From Lentzea alba (lineage in GTDB: Bacteria; Actinomycetota; Actinomycetes; Mycobacteriales; Pseudonocardiaceae): a DNA stretch of 64,000 bases. Shown here piece after piece: positions 51,505 to 58,665 of the stretch (the stretch's first letter is position 1; each line of letters opens with the position of its first letter). The translations under genes and the position numbers were made by a program. Location: assembly GCF_011067745.1 (NCBI RefSeq), contig NZ_JAAMPJ010000017.1:156077-220076 (forward strand), in the 5' to 3' direction. Below the pieces are notes generated by a model. That model was not told the origin of the DNA. It ran no database searches and saw nothing but the letters and a program-made list of their open reading frames with translations.

Positions 51505-52535
51505 CCAGGCACCACCATGATCCGTGACTCACTGAGGTCGAGTGCGACCTGCGTGCCGGGCTGGAAAGCGGCCGCGGTGTTCGACGGCTGGTCGACCCGC
51601 AGGACCTGCTCGCCCACCCTCACCGAGATCCGCGTGACCGGCCCGAGGAACGACTGGGTCAGCACATCGCCCACGATCTTGCCATTCGAATCGCCGGCGT
51701 GTGCGGAAACGCCGATGTCCTCCGGCCGCACGATGACACGAACGTCGCTTCCGGACGGCTGGTCGTGCTCCGCCGCGACCGTCACACCGTTGACGACGAC
51801 CGTCTGCCCCTCCGCCTTGGCCACAACGCTGTTCGTGACGCCGACGAACTGCGCGACGAACGCGGTCTTCGGTTCCCGGTACACGACGGAAGGCGTGTCC
51901 AACTGCTCCAACCGCCCGTGCGACATCACGCCCACACGGTCGGAAACGGCGAGTGCTTCCTCCTGGTCGTGCGTGACGAACAGCGTCGTCATGCCGAGCT
52001 CCGTCTGAATGCGACGGATCTCGTCACGCAGCGACACGCGGACCTTCGCGTCCAACGCGGACAACGGCTCGTCCAGCAACAGCACGCGCGGCTGGATCGC
52101 CAACGCACGCGCGAGAGCGACGCGCTGCTGCTGACCACCCGACATCTGGTGCGGGTACCGGCCACCGAGGTGACCGAGACCGACCAGTTCGAGCAGCTCC
52201 GACGTGCGCTTCGGATCGCTGTTCTTGCGCATCTTGAGTCCGAACGCGACGTTCTGCGCCGCGGTCATGTTCGGGAACAGGCTGTAGGCCTGGAAGACCA
52301 TGCCCATGTCCCGCTTGTTCGCCGGCACGCGGGTGATGTCCTTGCCGCCCACTGTGACCGTGCCCGAGTCCGAGGTCTCGAAGCCCGCGACGATCCGCAG
52401 CGCCGTCGTCTTGCCGCAGCCCGACGGCCCGAGCAGCGACACCAGTTCGCCCTCGGCCAGGTCGAGGTCGAGACCGTCCAGCGCGACGTTGCCGCCGAAG
52501 GACTTGCGCAGTCCCTTGAGTTCCAGGTGGCCCAT
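51501..52535 (-). CDS. ABC importer ATP-binding protein (PotA/FbpC type)
   Basis: The 344-aa protein has Walker A GPSGCGKT, the Q-loop VFQAY, signature MSGGQQQRVALARAL, Walker B LLLDEPLSALD and switch FVTHDQEEAL, followed by a C-terminal TOBE domain (about 240-340, with VRPEDIG). It energises the import system of the two permeases and binding protein upstream. ATG 52535 (4 nt after the permease stop) was preferred to an in-frame ATG 39 nt earlier that lies within the permease gene. Confidence 0.94.
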   Translation of the reverse strand: MGHLELKGLRKSFGGNVALDGLDLDLAEGELVSLLGPSGCGKTTALRIVAGFETSDSGTVTVGGKDITRVPANKRDMGMVFQAYSLFPNMTAAQNVAFGLKMRKNSDPKRTSELLELVGLGHLGGRYPHQMSGGQQQRVALARALAIQPRVLLLDEPLSALDAKVRVSLRDEIRRIQTELGMTTLFVTHDQEEALAVSDRVGVMSHGRLEQLDTPSVVYREPKTAFVAQFVGVTNSVVAKAEGQTVVVNGVTVAAEHDQPSGSDVRVIVRPEDIGVSAHAGDSNGKIVGDVLTQSFLGPVTRISVRVGEQVLRVDQPSNTAAAFQPGTQVALDLSESRIMVVPG

Positions 52536-52539
52536 AGTC

Positions 52540-53343
52540 TCAGTTACTCCCCGGCAAGATTTCCTCTTCGGCAACGGTCTGACGGCGCCGCTGGCCGACG
52601 TAAGAAAGTGCGAACAGAAGAACGAACGCGAAGATCAGGCACAGCAACGACACCGCGATGGACACACCCGCGTTGCGCTTGCCGAGCAGGTTGACCTGCA
52701 CCTGCAGCGTGTCGAAGTTGAGCAGCGACGCGATGGTGAACTCGCCGAGCACCAAGGCCACCGACAGCAGGGACGCGCCGATCAGCGCGACACGGATGTT
52801 CGGCACGACGACCTTCCACAGCACCGTGAACCACGACGCACCGAGGCTGCGCGCGGCTTCGGCCAGCGTCTTGAGGTCGATCGCGGCGAGTCCGGCGTCG
52901 ACCGCGCGGTAGGCGAACGGCAGCACCAGGATCGTGTAGGCGAACGTCAACGTCAGCGGTGAGTCGCCGAGGAAGTAGTTCACCCACGCGTAGAGCGGCG
53001 CCATGCCGACCACCAGCACGATCGCCGGGATCGCCAAAGGCAGCAGGCAGAGGAACTCCACGAGCCGCTGCAGCTGGGGAAGCCTGAGCCGGATCCACGC
53101 CATCGTCGGGACGAGCAGCACCAGCATCAACACCGCGCTGGTCACCGACAGCAGCAGCGAGTTGACGAGCGCTTCCATCAGTCCGTCGTCGTCGACGATC
53201 GACGTCCACGACTCGAGGCTGCGGCTGCCGCCCCTGCCCCGCGTCGAGAACTCCGCCATCGCGATCAGCGGCAGAATGAAGTAGACGCCGAGGACCAGCA
53301 GGATGATCGTGCGCAGGACGCGCTGCTTCACTACCGAACCCAC
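52540..53343 (-). CDS. ABC importer permease 2 (PotC type)
   Basis: The 267-aa membrane protein has six helices and the EAA loop at EAARSLGASWFTVLWKVVVP, which contacts the ATPase. The GTG at 53343 was chosen because AGGAGG lies 8 nt upstream; it overlaps the preceding permease gene by 13 nt. It forms a heterodimer with permease 1. Confidence 0.93.
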   Translation of the reverse strand: MGSVVKQRVLRTIILLVLGVYFILPLIAMAEFSTRGRGGSRSLESWTSIVDDDGLMEALVNSLLLSVTSAVLMLVLLVPTMAWIRLRLPQLQRLVEFLCLLPLAIPAIVLVVGMAPLYAWVNYFLGDSPLTLTFAYTILVLPFAYRAVDAGLAAIDLKTLAEAARSLGASWFTVLWKVVVPNIRVALIGASLLSVALVLGEFTIASLLNFDTLQVQVNLLGKRNAGVSIAVSLLCLIFAFVLLFALSYVGQRRRQTVAEEEILPGSN

Positions 53344-54248
53344 TTGGCGACCCTCCTCTGCAGCAGCACGTTCACGCCCATCGCGATGCTGACCACGATC
53401 ACCATGCCGAGGCCCAGCGCCTTGCCCAGGTTCTCCTGGCCGAGCACGACCTCACCGGTGAGGAAACCGCGGATCTGCAGCGGCACGATCGGGCTGCCCT
53501 GCGAGACGAGGGCGGCGGCCGTGGCGTAGGCGCTGAAGGCGTTGGCGAACAGCAGGAGCAGCGCGCCGAGGAACGGCGGCAGCAGGATCGGGCCACCGAC
53601 GTGGCGCCAGTACGTCCAGCTCGTGCCGCCGAGGCTCGCGTTCGCCTCGCGCCACTGCGGCCGCAGACCGTCCAGCGCGGGCAGGAACACGATGACCATC
53701 AGCGGGATCTGGAAGAACGTGTAGACGAGCGTCAGGCCGGGCAGTTCGAACAGCCACGCGCTGCCGGCGAACAGGTCGATGCCGACGTTGTCGCGCAGGA
53801 ACTTCGTGACCAGGCCCTCGAAGCCGACCGTCGCGAGGAACGCGAACGCCAGCGGCACGCCACCGAACTGGGCGAGCACACCGCTACCCGCGACGACGAT
53901 CCGGCGCAGCATCCCGTCGGGGTTGCCGACCGCGATCGCCCACGTGAGCAGCGCGCCGAAGACCGCGCCGATGACCGCGGTGAGCGCGGACAGTTCGATG
54001 CTGCGCACGAACGCGTCGAAGACAACACCCGTGAACAGGCTTGAGAGGTTGTCGAGCGTGAACGCGCCGGTGGAGTCCTGGAAGGCACCGAACAGCACGA
54101 GCACCGTGGGGTAGACGAGGAAGATGCCGACGAACGCGAGGAACGGCACCGCGACGAGCCAAGCGGCCGCAGACGGCCGACCGGCGGCCCCACTCTTGCG
54201 AGTGGGACCGCCGGGCTTTGCCGCCGCTACCGGAGCGACGGAGGTCAT
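53331..54248 (-). CDS. ABC importer permease 1 (PotB type)
   Basis: The 305-aa membrane protein has a cytosolic N-terminal tail and six helices. The EAA-like loop is EANASLGGTSWTYWRHVGGP. It overlaps the binding-protein gene by 4 nt (ATGA). The pattern of two different permeases, one ATPase and one type-I binding protein is that of the polyamine, iron or aminoethylphosphonate importers. Confidence 0.93.
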   Translation of the reverse strand: MTSVAPVAAAKPGGPTRKSGAAGRPSAAAWLVAVPFLAFVGIFLVYPTVLVLFGAFQDSTGAFTLDNLSSLFTGVVFDAFVRSIELSALTAVIGAVFGALLTWAIAVGNPDGMLRRIVVAGSGVLAQFGGVPLAFAFLATVGFEGLVTKFLRDNVGIDLFAGSAWLFELPGLTLVYTFFQIPLMVIVFLPALDGLRPQWREANASLGGTSWTYWRHVGGPILLPPFLGALLLLFANAFSAYATAAALVSQGSPIVPLQIRGFLTGEVVLGQENLGKALGLGMVIVVSIAMGVNVLLQRRVAKWVR

Positions 54249-55366
54249 CCGATGGCCTGAGCCCAGGTCGCGGTGAGAACGGCCTTGGCCTTGTCGGCCT
54301 GGGCCTGCGTCTGGAACACCTGCTTGCCGTCGGTCTTGGGCAGCTTGTCCTTCGCCGCCTTGTCCGCCTTGTCACCCATCTTGTCCAGGCGAACCGGGCG
54401 GGACATGCCCTTCAGGTACAGGTTCTGGCCCTCGTCGGAGTAGAGGAACTCCTGCCACAGGCGCGCGGCCGCGGGGTGCGGCGCGTCCTTGCTGATGGCC
54501 TGGTTGTAGTAGCCGCCGATCTGCGCCTCGGCCGGCACGACGACCTTCCAGTCCATCTTGCCCTTGAGCTTCTCGGTCTGGGCGGCGTTGGTGTAGTCCC
54601 AGTCGATGACGACCGGCGTCTGGCCGGACTCGATCGTCGCGGGCGACGGGTCGACCGGCTGGAAGTTGCCGGCCTGCTTGAGCTGCTTGAAGAACTCGAC
54701 GCCGGGCGCGATGTCGTCGGCGGAACCACCGTTGCCCAGCGCGGCCATCACGACACCGGCGAACGCGGCACCGGCCTGCGTCGGGTCGCCGTTGAGCGCG
54801 ACCTTGCCCTTGTACTCGGGCTTGAGCAGGTCCTTCACGCTCGTCGGCGCCGGCACCTTGGCGGCGTCGTAGCCGATCGACATGAAGCCGCCGTAGTCGC
54901 CGTAGTAGAGGCCGTCCGCCTCCTTCAGCTCAGCGGGGATGTCGTCCCAGGTGCTGACCTTGTAGGGCGCGAACAGGTCCTTGTTGGCCAGCGCCACGTT
55001 CAGCCCGAGGTCGAACACGTCCGGCGCGCGGTCGTTGCCCTTGAGCTGTTTGGCGGCGTTGATCTCCTCCTGGCTGGACGCGTCCGGCTGCGCGGAGTCG
55101 ACCTTGATGCCGTACTTCGCCTCGAACGCCTTGATGATCTCGCCGTAGTTCGCCCAGTCCGGGGGCAACGCGATGACGTTGAGCTTGCCTTCCTTCTTGG
55201 CGGCCTCGACCAGCTTGTCCATGCCGCCGAGCTCGCTCGCCGACTTGGCGGTGTTGGCGGCACCGGCCGGCGTCTCCTTGGCGGGCGGGGCGCCACATGC
55301 AGCCACCGCCAGCACCAACGCGCCGACGCCAATCAGTTTCGTGGTGACGTTCCCTCGCTTCAGCAC
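54245..55366 (-). CDS. ABC importer substrate-binding lipoprotein
   Basis: The 373-aa protein has a lipoprotein signal ending in VAAC (Cys24 of the GTG-start protein) and the two-lobed fold of extracellular solute-binding family 1: DKLVEAAKKEGKLNVIALP, DVFDLGLNVAL and PVVIDWDYTNA. The last of these is usual in spermidine/putrescine and iron or phosphonate binders. GTG 55366 gives a 23-residue signal peptide; the longer TTG reading would overlap the promoter. The ligand is uncertain. Confidence 0.92.
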   Translation of the reverse strand: MLKRGNVTTKLIGVGALVLAVAACGAPPAKETPAGAANTAKSASELGGMDKLVEAAKKEGKLNVIALPPDWANYGEIIKAFEAKYGIKVDSAQPDASSQEEINAAKQLKGNDRAPDVFDLGLNVALANKDLFAPYKVSTWDDIPAELKEADGLYYGDYGGFMSIGYDAAKVPAPTSVKDLLKPEYKGKVALNGDPTQAGAAFAGVVMAALGNGGSADDIAPGVEFFKQLKQAGNFQPVDPSPATIESGQTPVVIDWDYTNAAQTEKLKGKMDWKVVVPAEAQIGGYYNQAISKDAPHPAAARLWQEFLYSDEGQNLYLKGMSRPVRLDKMGDKADKAAKDKLPKTDGKQVFQTQAQADKAKAVLTATWAQAIG

Positions 55367-55402
55367 AGGCGGAGGATTCGCGCGGACGGCTTTCGTTGTC
55401 AA
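55367..55402 (-). promoter_or_regulatory. Promoter of the ABC importer/LtrA/MFS operon
   Basis: TTGACA (55402-55397), an 18-nt spacer and AATCCT (55378-55373) lie 6 nt upstream of the GTG at 55366. There is no Shine-Dalgarno sequence, so transcription probably starts at the start codon. It is the only clear promoter for seven overlapping genes down to 48835. Confidence 0.6.
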
Positions 55403-55455
55403 GCCAGCCGCGCCGGTTGAGACCTTCTCGACTCCTACCGTGAATTCTCGGCGTC

Positions 55456-55944
55456 TTAAGGGTTGCCACTGAATGCTTTCCGCGCTTCACTCAAATGTTG
55501 GGCCGAGATCCCGGTGCCCGGATCGACGTCGATGAGCGCGGTGGTCAGATGCCGTCGCTTGTGGACGAACTCCCGGTTCCGCTCGGGGTGCAGCCCGAAG
55601 TCGTCGTCGAACCAGACGAGGGGCCGTTCGTAGGCGTACCGGGCGACGGCGGGGTACTTCCAGCCGTGCTCGTCGTGGAACTCGATCACCTTGAGCTCCG
55701 GCAGGCCCAGGCGCGGTCCTATCTCGGTGTTCGCCCGGTGCATCCAGCTCGTGGCCCAGGCGAGTTCGGCCCCGGTTTCCTCGGCCAGTTGTCTCAGCTG
55801 GTCGCCGTGCTCCGGGTCGAGCCAGACGCGGAGCTTGCGCCACCAGCCGACCTTGATGTCGAACGGCCGGTAGTTGTCCGGCTTCGGGTGGGCCGACCAC
55901 GGGTTGAGCGGCCCGTCCACATCGATCACGATCAACGGCTTCAC
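55456..55944 (-). CDS. HAD-like protein
   Basis: The 162-aa protein begins with IVIDVDGPLNP, a HAD motif I with both Asp, and has WATSWMHRAN (motif II region) and VWFDDDF (motif IV). These match the HAD domain described from Swiss-Army-Knife RNA-repair proteins, which occurs as a single-domain protein in actinomycetes. Phosphatase or nucleotidase activity is likely; the substrate is unknown. It is divergent from the lipoprotein at 55981. Confidence 0.82.
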   Translation of the reverse strand: MKPLIVIDVDGPLNPWSAHPKPDNYRPFDIKVGWWRKLRVWLDPEHGDQLRQLAEETGAELAWATSWMHRANTEIGPRLGLPELKVIEFHDEHGWKYPAVARYAYERPLVWFDDDFGLHPERNREFVHKRRHLTTALIDVDPGTGISAQHLSEARKAFSGNP

Positions 55945-55980
55945 CCCGCCAGCATGCCCCGGTATCTACGCTCTGTCCCC

Positions 55981-56490
55981 ATGAAACGGCTGGCGTTGCT
56001 CCTCCTGCTGTGCACCGCGCTGGCGGGCTGCGGCGCGGTCACCGACATGACCGACCTGCATTCCCGCCTGACCGACGCCGGATACACCCGCATCTCGACC
56101 AACCAGGGCTCGGTCAACGGCACCGACCGGCTGGAGGTCAGGGCCTCGGGCGCGGGCCCGAGGCACGCCACCGACGAGATCGCCGAGATCGTCTGGAACA
56201 CCTACCCCCAGCGCCTCGACCAGGTGTCCATCACGCTGAACGAGTCCCACGAGGTCTACAAGGAGGAAGACCTGCGCGCCGCGTTCGGCGAGCGCCAGGT
56301 GACCGAGAAGCCCGCCGAGGACGTGGGCCGGACCATCGTGACGTGGCTGATCGTGGGCGCGGTGGTGTTCCTGCTGTTCCTGGCGGGCCTGATCGTCCTG
56401 ATCGTCTTCCTGGTGCGCCGCTCCCGCCGCCGCACCGTGCCACCGCAGTACCCGCCGCAGTACCCGCCACCAGGTTGGTCGCCCCAGTAG
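55981..56490 (+). CDS. Lipoprotein with C-terminal membrane helix
   Basis: The 169-aa protein has a lipoprotein signal (ALAGC, Cys18), an extracytoplasmic alpha/beta domain (about 25-110), a membrane helix (about 117-143, WLIVGAVVFLLFLAGLIVLI) and a short Arg- and Pro-rich cytoplasmic tail (QYPPQYPPPG). A lipid anchor plus a C-terminal helix is unusual; the signal may instead be a plain signal peptide. No family was recognised. Confidence 0.75.
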   Translation: MKRLALLLLLCTALAGCGAVTDMTDLHSRLTDAGYTRISTNQGSVNGTDRLEVRASGAGPRHATDEIAEIVWNTYPQRLDQVSITLNESHEVYKEEDLRAAFGERQVTEKPAEDVGRTIVTWLIVGAVVFLLFLAGLIVLIVFLVRRSRRRTVPPQYPPQYPPPGWSPQ

Positions 56491-56523
56491 TCGAAAACGC
56501 GGGCTCGTGTTCGTATAAGGGGC

Positions 56524-56925
56524 ATGTTCACCGAACAAGAGATCGCCTACCTGCGCGAACAGCCGTTGGCCCGCCTCGCGACGATCAACGAGGACGGCCA
56601 GCCGGACGTCGTCCCGCTGGCCTTCGAGTACGACGGCACGCACTTCTGGGTGGGCGGCGTGGGCGCGCAGGTCCTGCACACCCGCAAGTTCCGCAACATC
56701 ACCGCCGGCCGCCGCAAGGTGTCGCTGGTGATCGACGACCTGGTGTCGCTGAACCCCTTCATCGCCCGGGCCGTCCGCGTCTACGGCATCGCGGACGACC
56801 CGGTGGACCGCGTCGGTCTGATGGGTCCCGGCAGCTACTGCCGGATCACCCCGACGCGCGCCTGGGCGTGGAACATGGCGGGCGAACCAGCCGGCGAACG
56901 GTGGTACGAACCGCGACGGTCATGA
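56524..56925 (+). CDS. PPOX-class F420-dependent oxidoreductase-like protein
   Basis: The 133-aa split-barrel protein has the usual features of the pyridoxamine-phosphate-oxidase-like, F420-binding group: YLREQPLARLATINEDGQPDVVPLAF at the N-terminus, TRKFRNITAGRRKVSLVIDD in the cofactor region and RITPTRAWAW near the C-terminus. It probably reduces or oxidises a small molecule with F420 or binds flavin. The stop overlaps the convergent gene by 6 nt. Confidence 0.9.
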   Translation: MFTEQEIAYLREQPLARLATINEDGQPDVVPLAFEYDGTHFWVGGVGAQVLHTRKFRNITAGRRKVSLVIDDLVSLNPFIARAVRVYGIADDPVDRVGLMGPGSYCRITPTRAWAWNMAGEPAGERWYEPRRS

Positions 56926-57858
56926 AGCCCGCCGCGCCGAGCACAACACCGACCCACCCCACCGCGCGCCGTAGAGCAGCCCCGGCAGCAGCCGCCGGAA
57001 CCGCAGGTGGATCTCCCCGGCCCGGTCCACCGCGTGCTGGGTCCCGCTCGGCTCGGCATCAGACCGCTGCAGCACGCCGTCGAACGTCCGCACGAGCCGT
57101 TTGCGGTCGTGTTCGAACCGCACGCGCAGGTCGAACACCTCGCACGGCCGTTCGGGCACGTGCAGAACGCACGGGTGCATTGCGTCCCGGTTCGACAGCC
57201 GGTACCGGATCGCGAAGTCGTGGGTGTCGCCGCGGGTCAGCGGTTCGGCGGGCAGCAGCGTGAAGCCGGGACGTTCCACCGCGGAGCTGCGGTCCTGCAG
57301 TGTGCCGCCGTACAGCAGATGGACGTCCACGTCCCGTCTGCGCACCGGGAACACCGAGGCGAACTCCAGCTTGTCGACCCCGTCCCCGTCGATGACGACC
57401 TGGTAGCGCTCCAGCACCTCGGGCTGCCCCTGGTCGAGCACCACGGCGACGCTCAGTTCCGCGGTGTGCCAGCCGGCGGCGTCGCGCGGGGTGGTCGTCG
57501 CGGCGAGCTCGGCCAGCTGGTCGACGGCCTCGTCGACGCGGCGGCGCACGGTGCGGGAGTCGCGGTCGATCGCGGCCGCCACCCAGTTGACCCGCTCCTG
57601 GTAGAGGGGGTGCCGGACGTCGGGGACCAGGCCGAACGCCGCCCGCGCCGCGAAGTGGAGGTCCTCCGGGAGCTGCTCGATCAGCTCGGTCAGCCGGGAC
57701 ACCAGCTTCTGCCGGACGGCGGCCGGTCCGTCGGCCCTGGTGATCCCGCACGCGGCGGCCAGGGCCGTGCCCACCCGGTCCACGATCCGCCCGGCGTGCA
57801 CACCCCGTCCCTTGCGAAGGGTCTTCAGCTCACGGACCAAGGTCGCGTGCGTCGTCAT
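56920..57858 (-). CDS. Conserved-type hypothetical protein
   Basis: The 312-aa protein has a helical N-terminal half (1-130, with RELKTLRKGRG, VSRLTELIEQLP and YQERVNWVAAAIDRDSRTV, suggesting a winged-helix or XRE-like fold) and a beta-rich C-terminal half with VFPVRRRDVDVHLLYGG. There are no membrane segments. The ATG has a strong GAGGGAG site. The family was not recognised; its neighbours (vWA protein and SARP regulator) do not clarify the role. Confidence 0.72.
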   Translation of the reverse strand: MTTHATLVRELKTLRKGRGVHAGRIVDRVGTALAAACGITRADGPAAVRQKLVSRLTELIEQLPEDLHFAARAAFGLVPDVRHPLYQERVNWVAAAIDRDSRTVRRRVDEAVDQLAELAATTTPRDAAGWHTAELSVAVVLDQGQPEVLERYQVVIDGDGVDKLEFASVFPVRRRDVDVHLLYGGTLQDRSSAVERPGFTLLPAEPLTRGDTHDFAIRYRLSNRDAMHPCVLHVPERPCEVFDLRVRFEHDRKRLVRTFDGVLQRSDAEPSGTQHAVDRAGEIHLRFRRLLPGLLYGARWGGSVLCSARRAS

Positions 57859-57943
57859 CTCCGCTCTCCCTCCCCTTGCGCGCTCACGTGCGGCGAAGGC
57901 AGGTTGCGGCGGGCGTGTGGACGAGAAGTGGACACGCCGTGGA

Positions 57944-58516
57944 TCAGACGTGCTCCGGTCGCAGAACCGTCCGCGCGACCGAGGAGGCCAGCGCGAGGCC
58001 CAGCCGGACGCCGTCGCGGCCGAGGAAGACCCGCGAGGTGCCGATGCGGTCCAGCGCCGGTTGGTCGACGGCTCCGAAGCCGAACGCGATCATCTCCGGG
58101 CACGACGACGTGGCGCAGAGCCGCGCCAGCGCCTGTGGCCAGCCACGATCGGTCGCCCTGCCGTCGGAGATGAAGAACAGCATCGGGCGGCGCACCCGGA
58201 TTCGCTGCGTTTTAAGACTTTTCACGTCACGTTCGATGGTGGCGTGCACGAGGGTGAACGCGGAACCGAAGTCGGAGCCCGATTCCTGGCGGGGACGAAT
58301 CGGTTCGGCGGGGTCGAGCGCGGGCAGGAGAGGCTGCACGACCAACGGCCGTTCCGCGAAAACGACCACGCAGAGCCGGATCTGGGCGGTCGCGCGGCGA
58401 TCCGCGTGCACCACACCGCGAAACTCGCGCATGCCCGCGTTCACCTCGTCGATGTGGTCGGTCATCGAGAACGACACGTCGCACACGACGTAGCAGGGCA
58501 ACACCTCGGACACCAT
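57944..58516 (-). CDS. von Willebrand factor A domain protein
   Basis: The 190-aa protein is a single vWA domain. The MIDAS metal site is formed by DVSFS near the N-terminus (Asp-x-Ser-x-Ser), a Ser/Asp in SGSDFGSA, and Asp in FFISDGRATD. It has no signal peptide, so it is cytosolic. ATG 58516 follows GGGGAG at 6 nt. Cytosolic vWA proteins in bacteria often pair with kinases or phosphatases of TerD/vWA-type stress modules; none is next to it here. Confidence 0.88.
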   Translation of the reverse strand: MVSEVLPCYVVCDVSFSMTDHIDEVNAGMREFRGVVHADRRATAQIRLCVVVFAERPLVVQPLLPALDPAEPIRPRQESGSDFGSAFTLVHATIERDVKSLKTQRIRVRRPMLFFISDGRATDRGWPQALARLCATSSCPEMIAFGFGAVDQPALDRIGTSRVFLGRDGVRLGLALASSVARTVLRPEHV

Positions 58517-58665
58517 CGGTCTCCCCTTCACCACCAAGCGTGACACGGGGAACCGTTACCGGATCGCGTTGATCAAACGTGGACAAAAAGCTGATTCGCT
58601 GACACGCCAACGGGCCCTTGCGCGACATTCCTCCCAGATGGAGGCTCGGGCACCGGGAGGACTGC

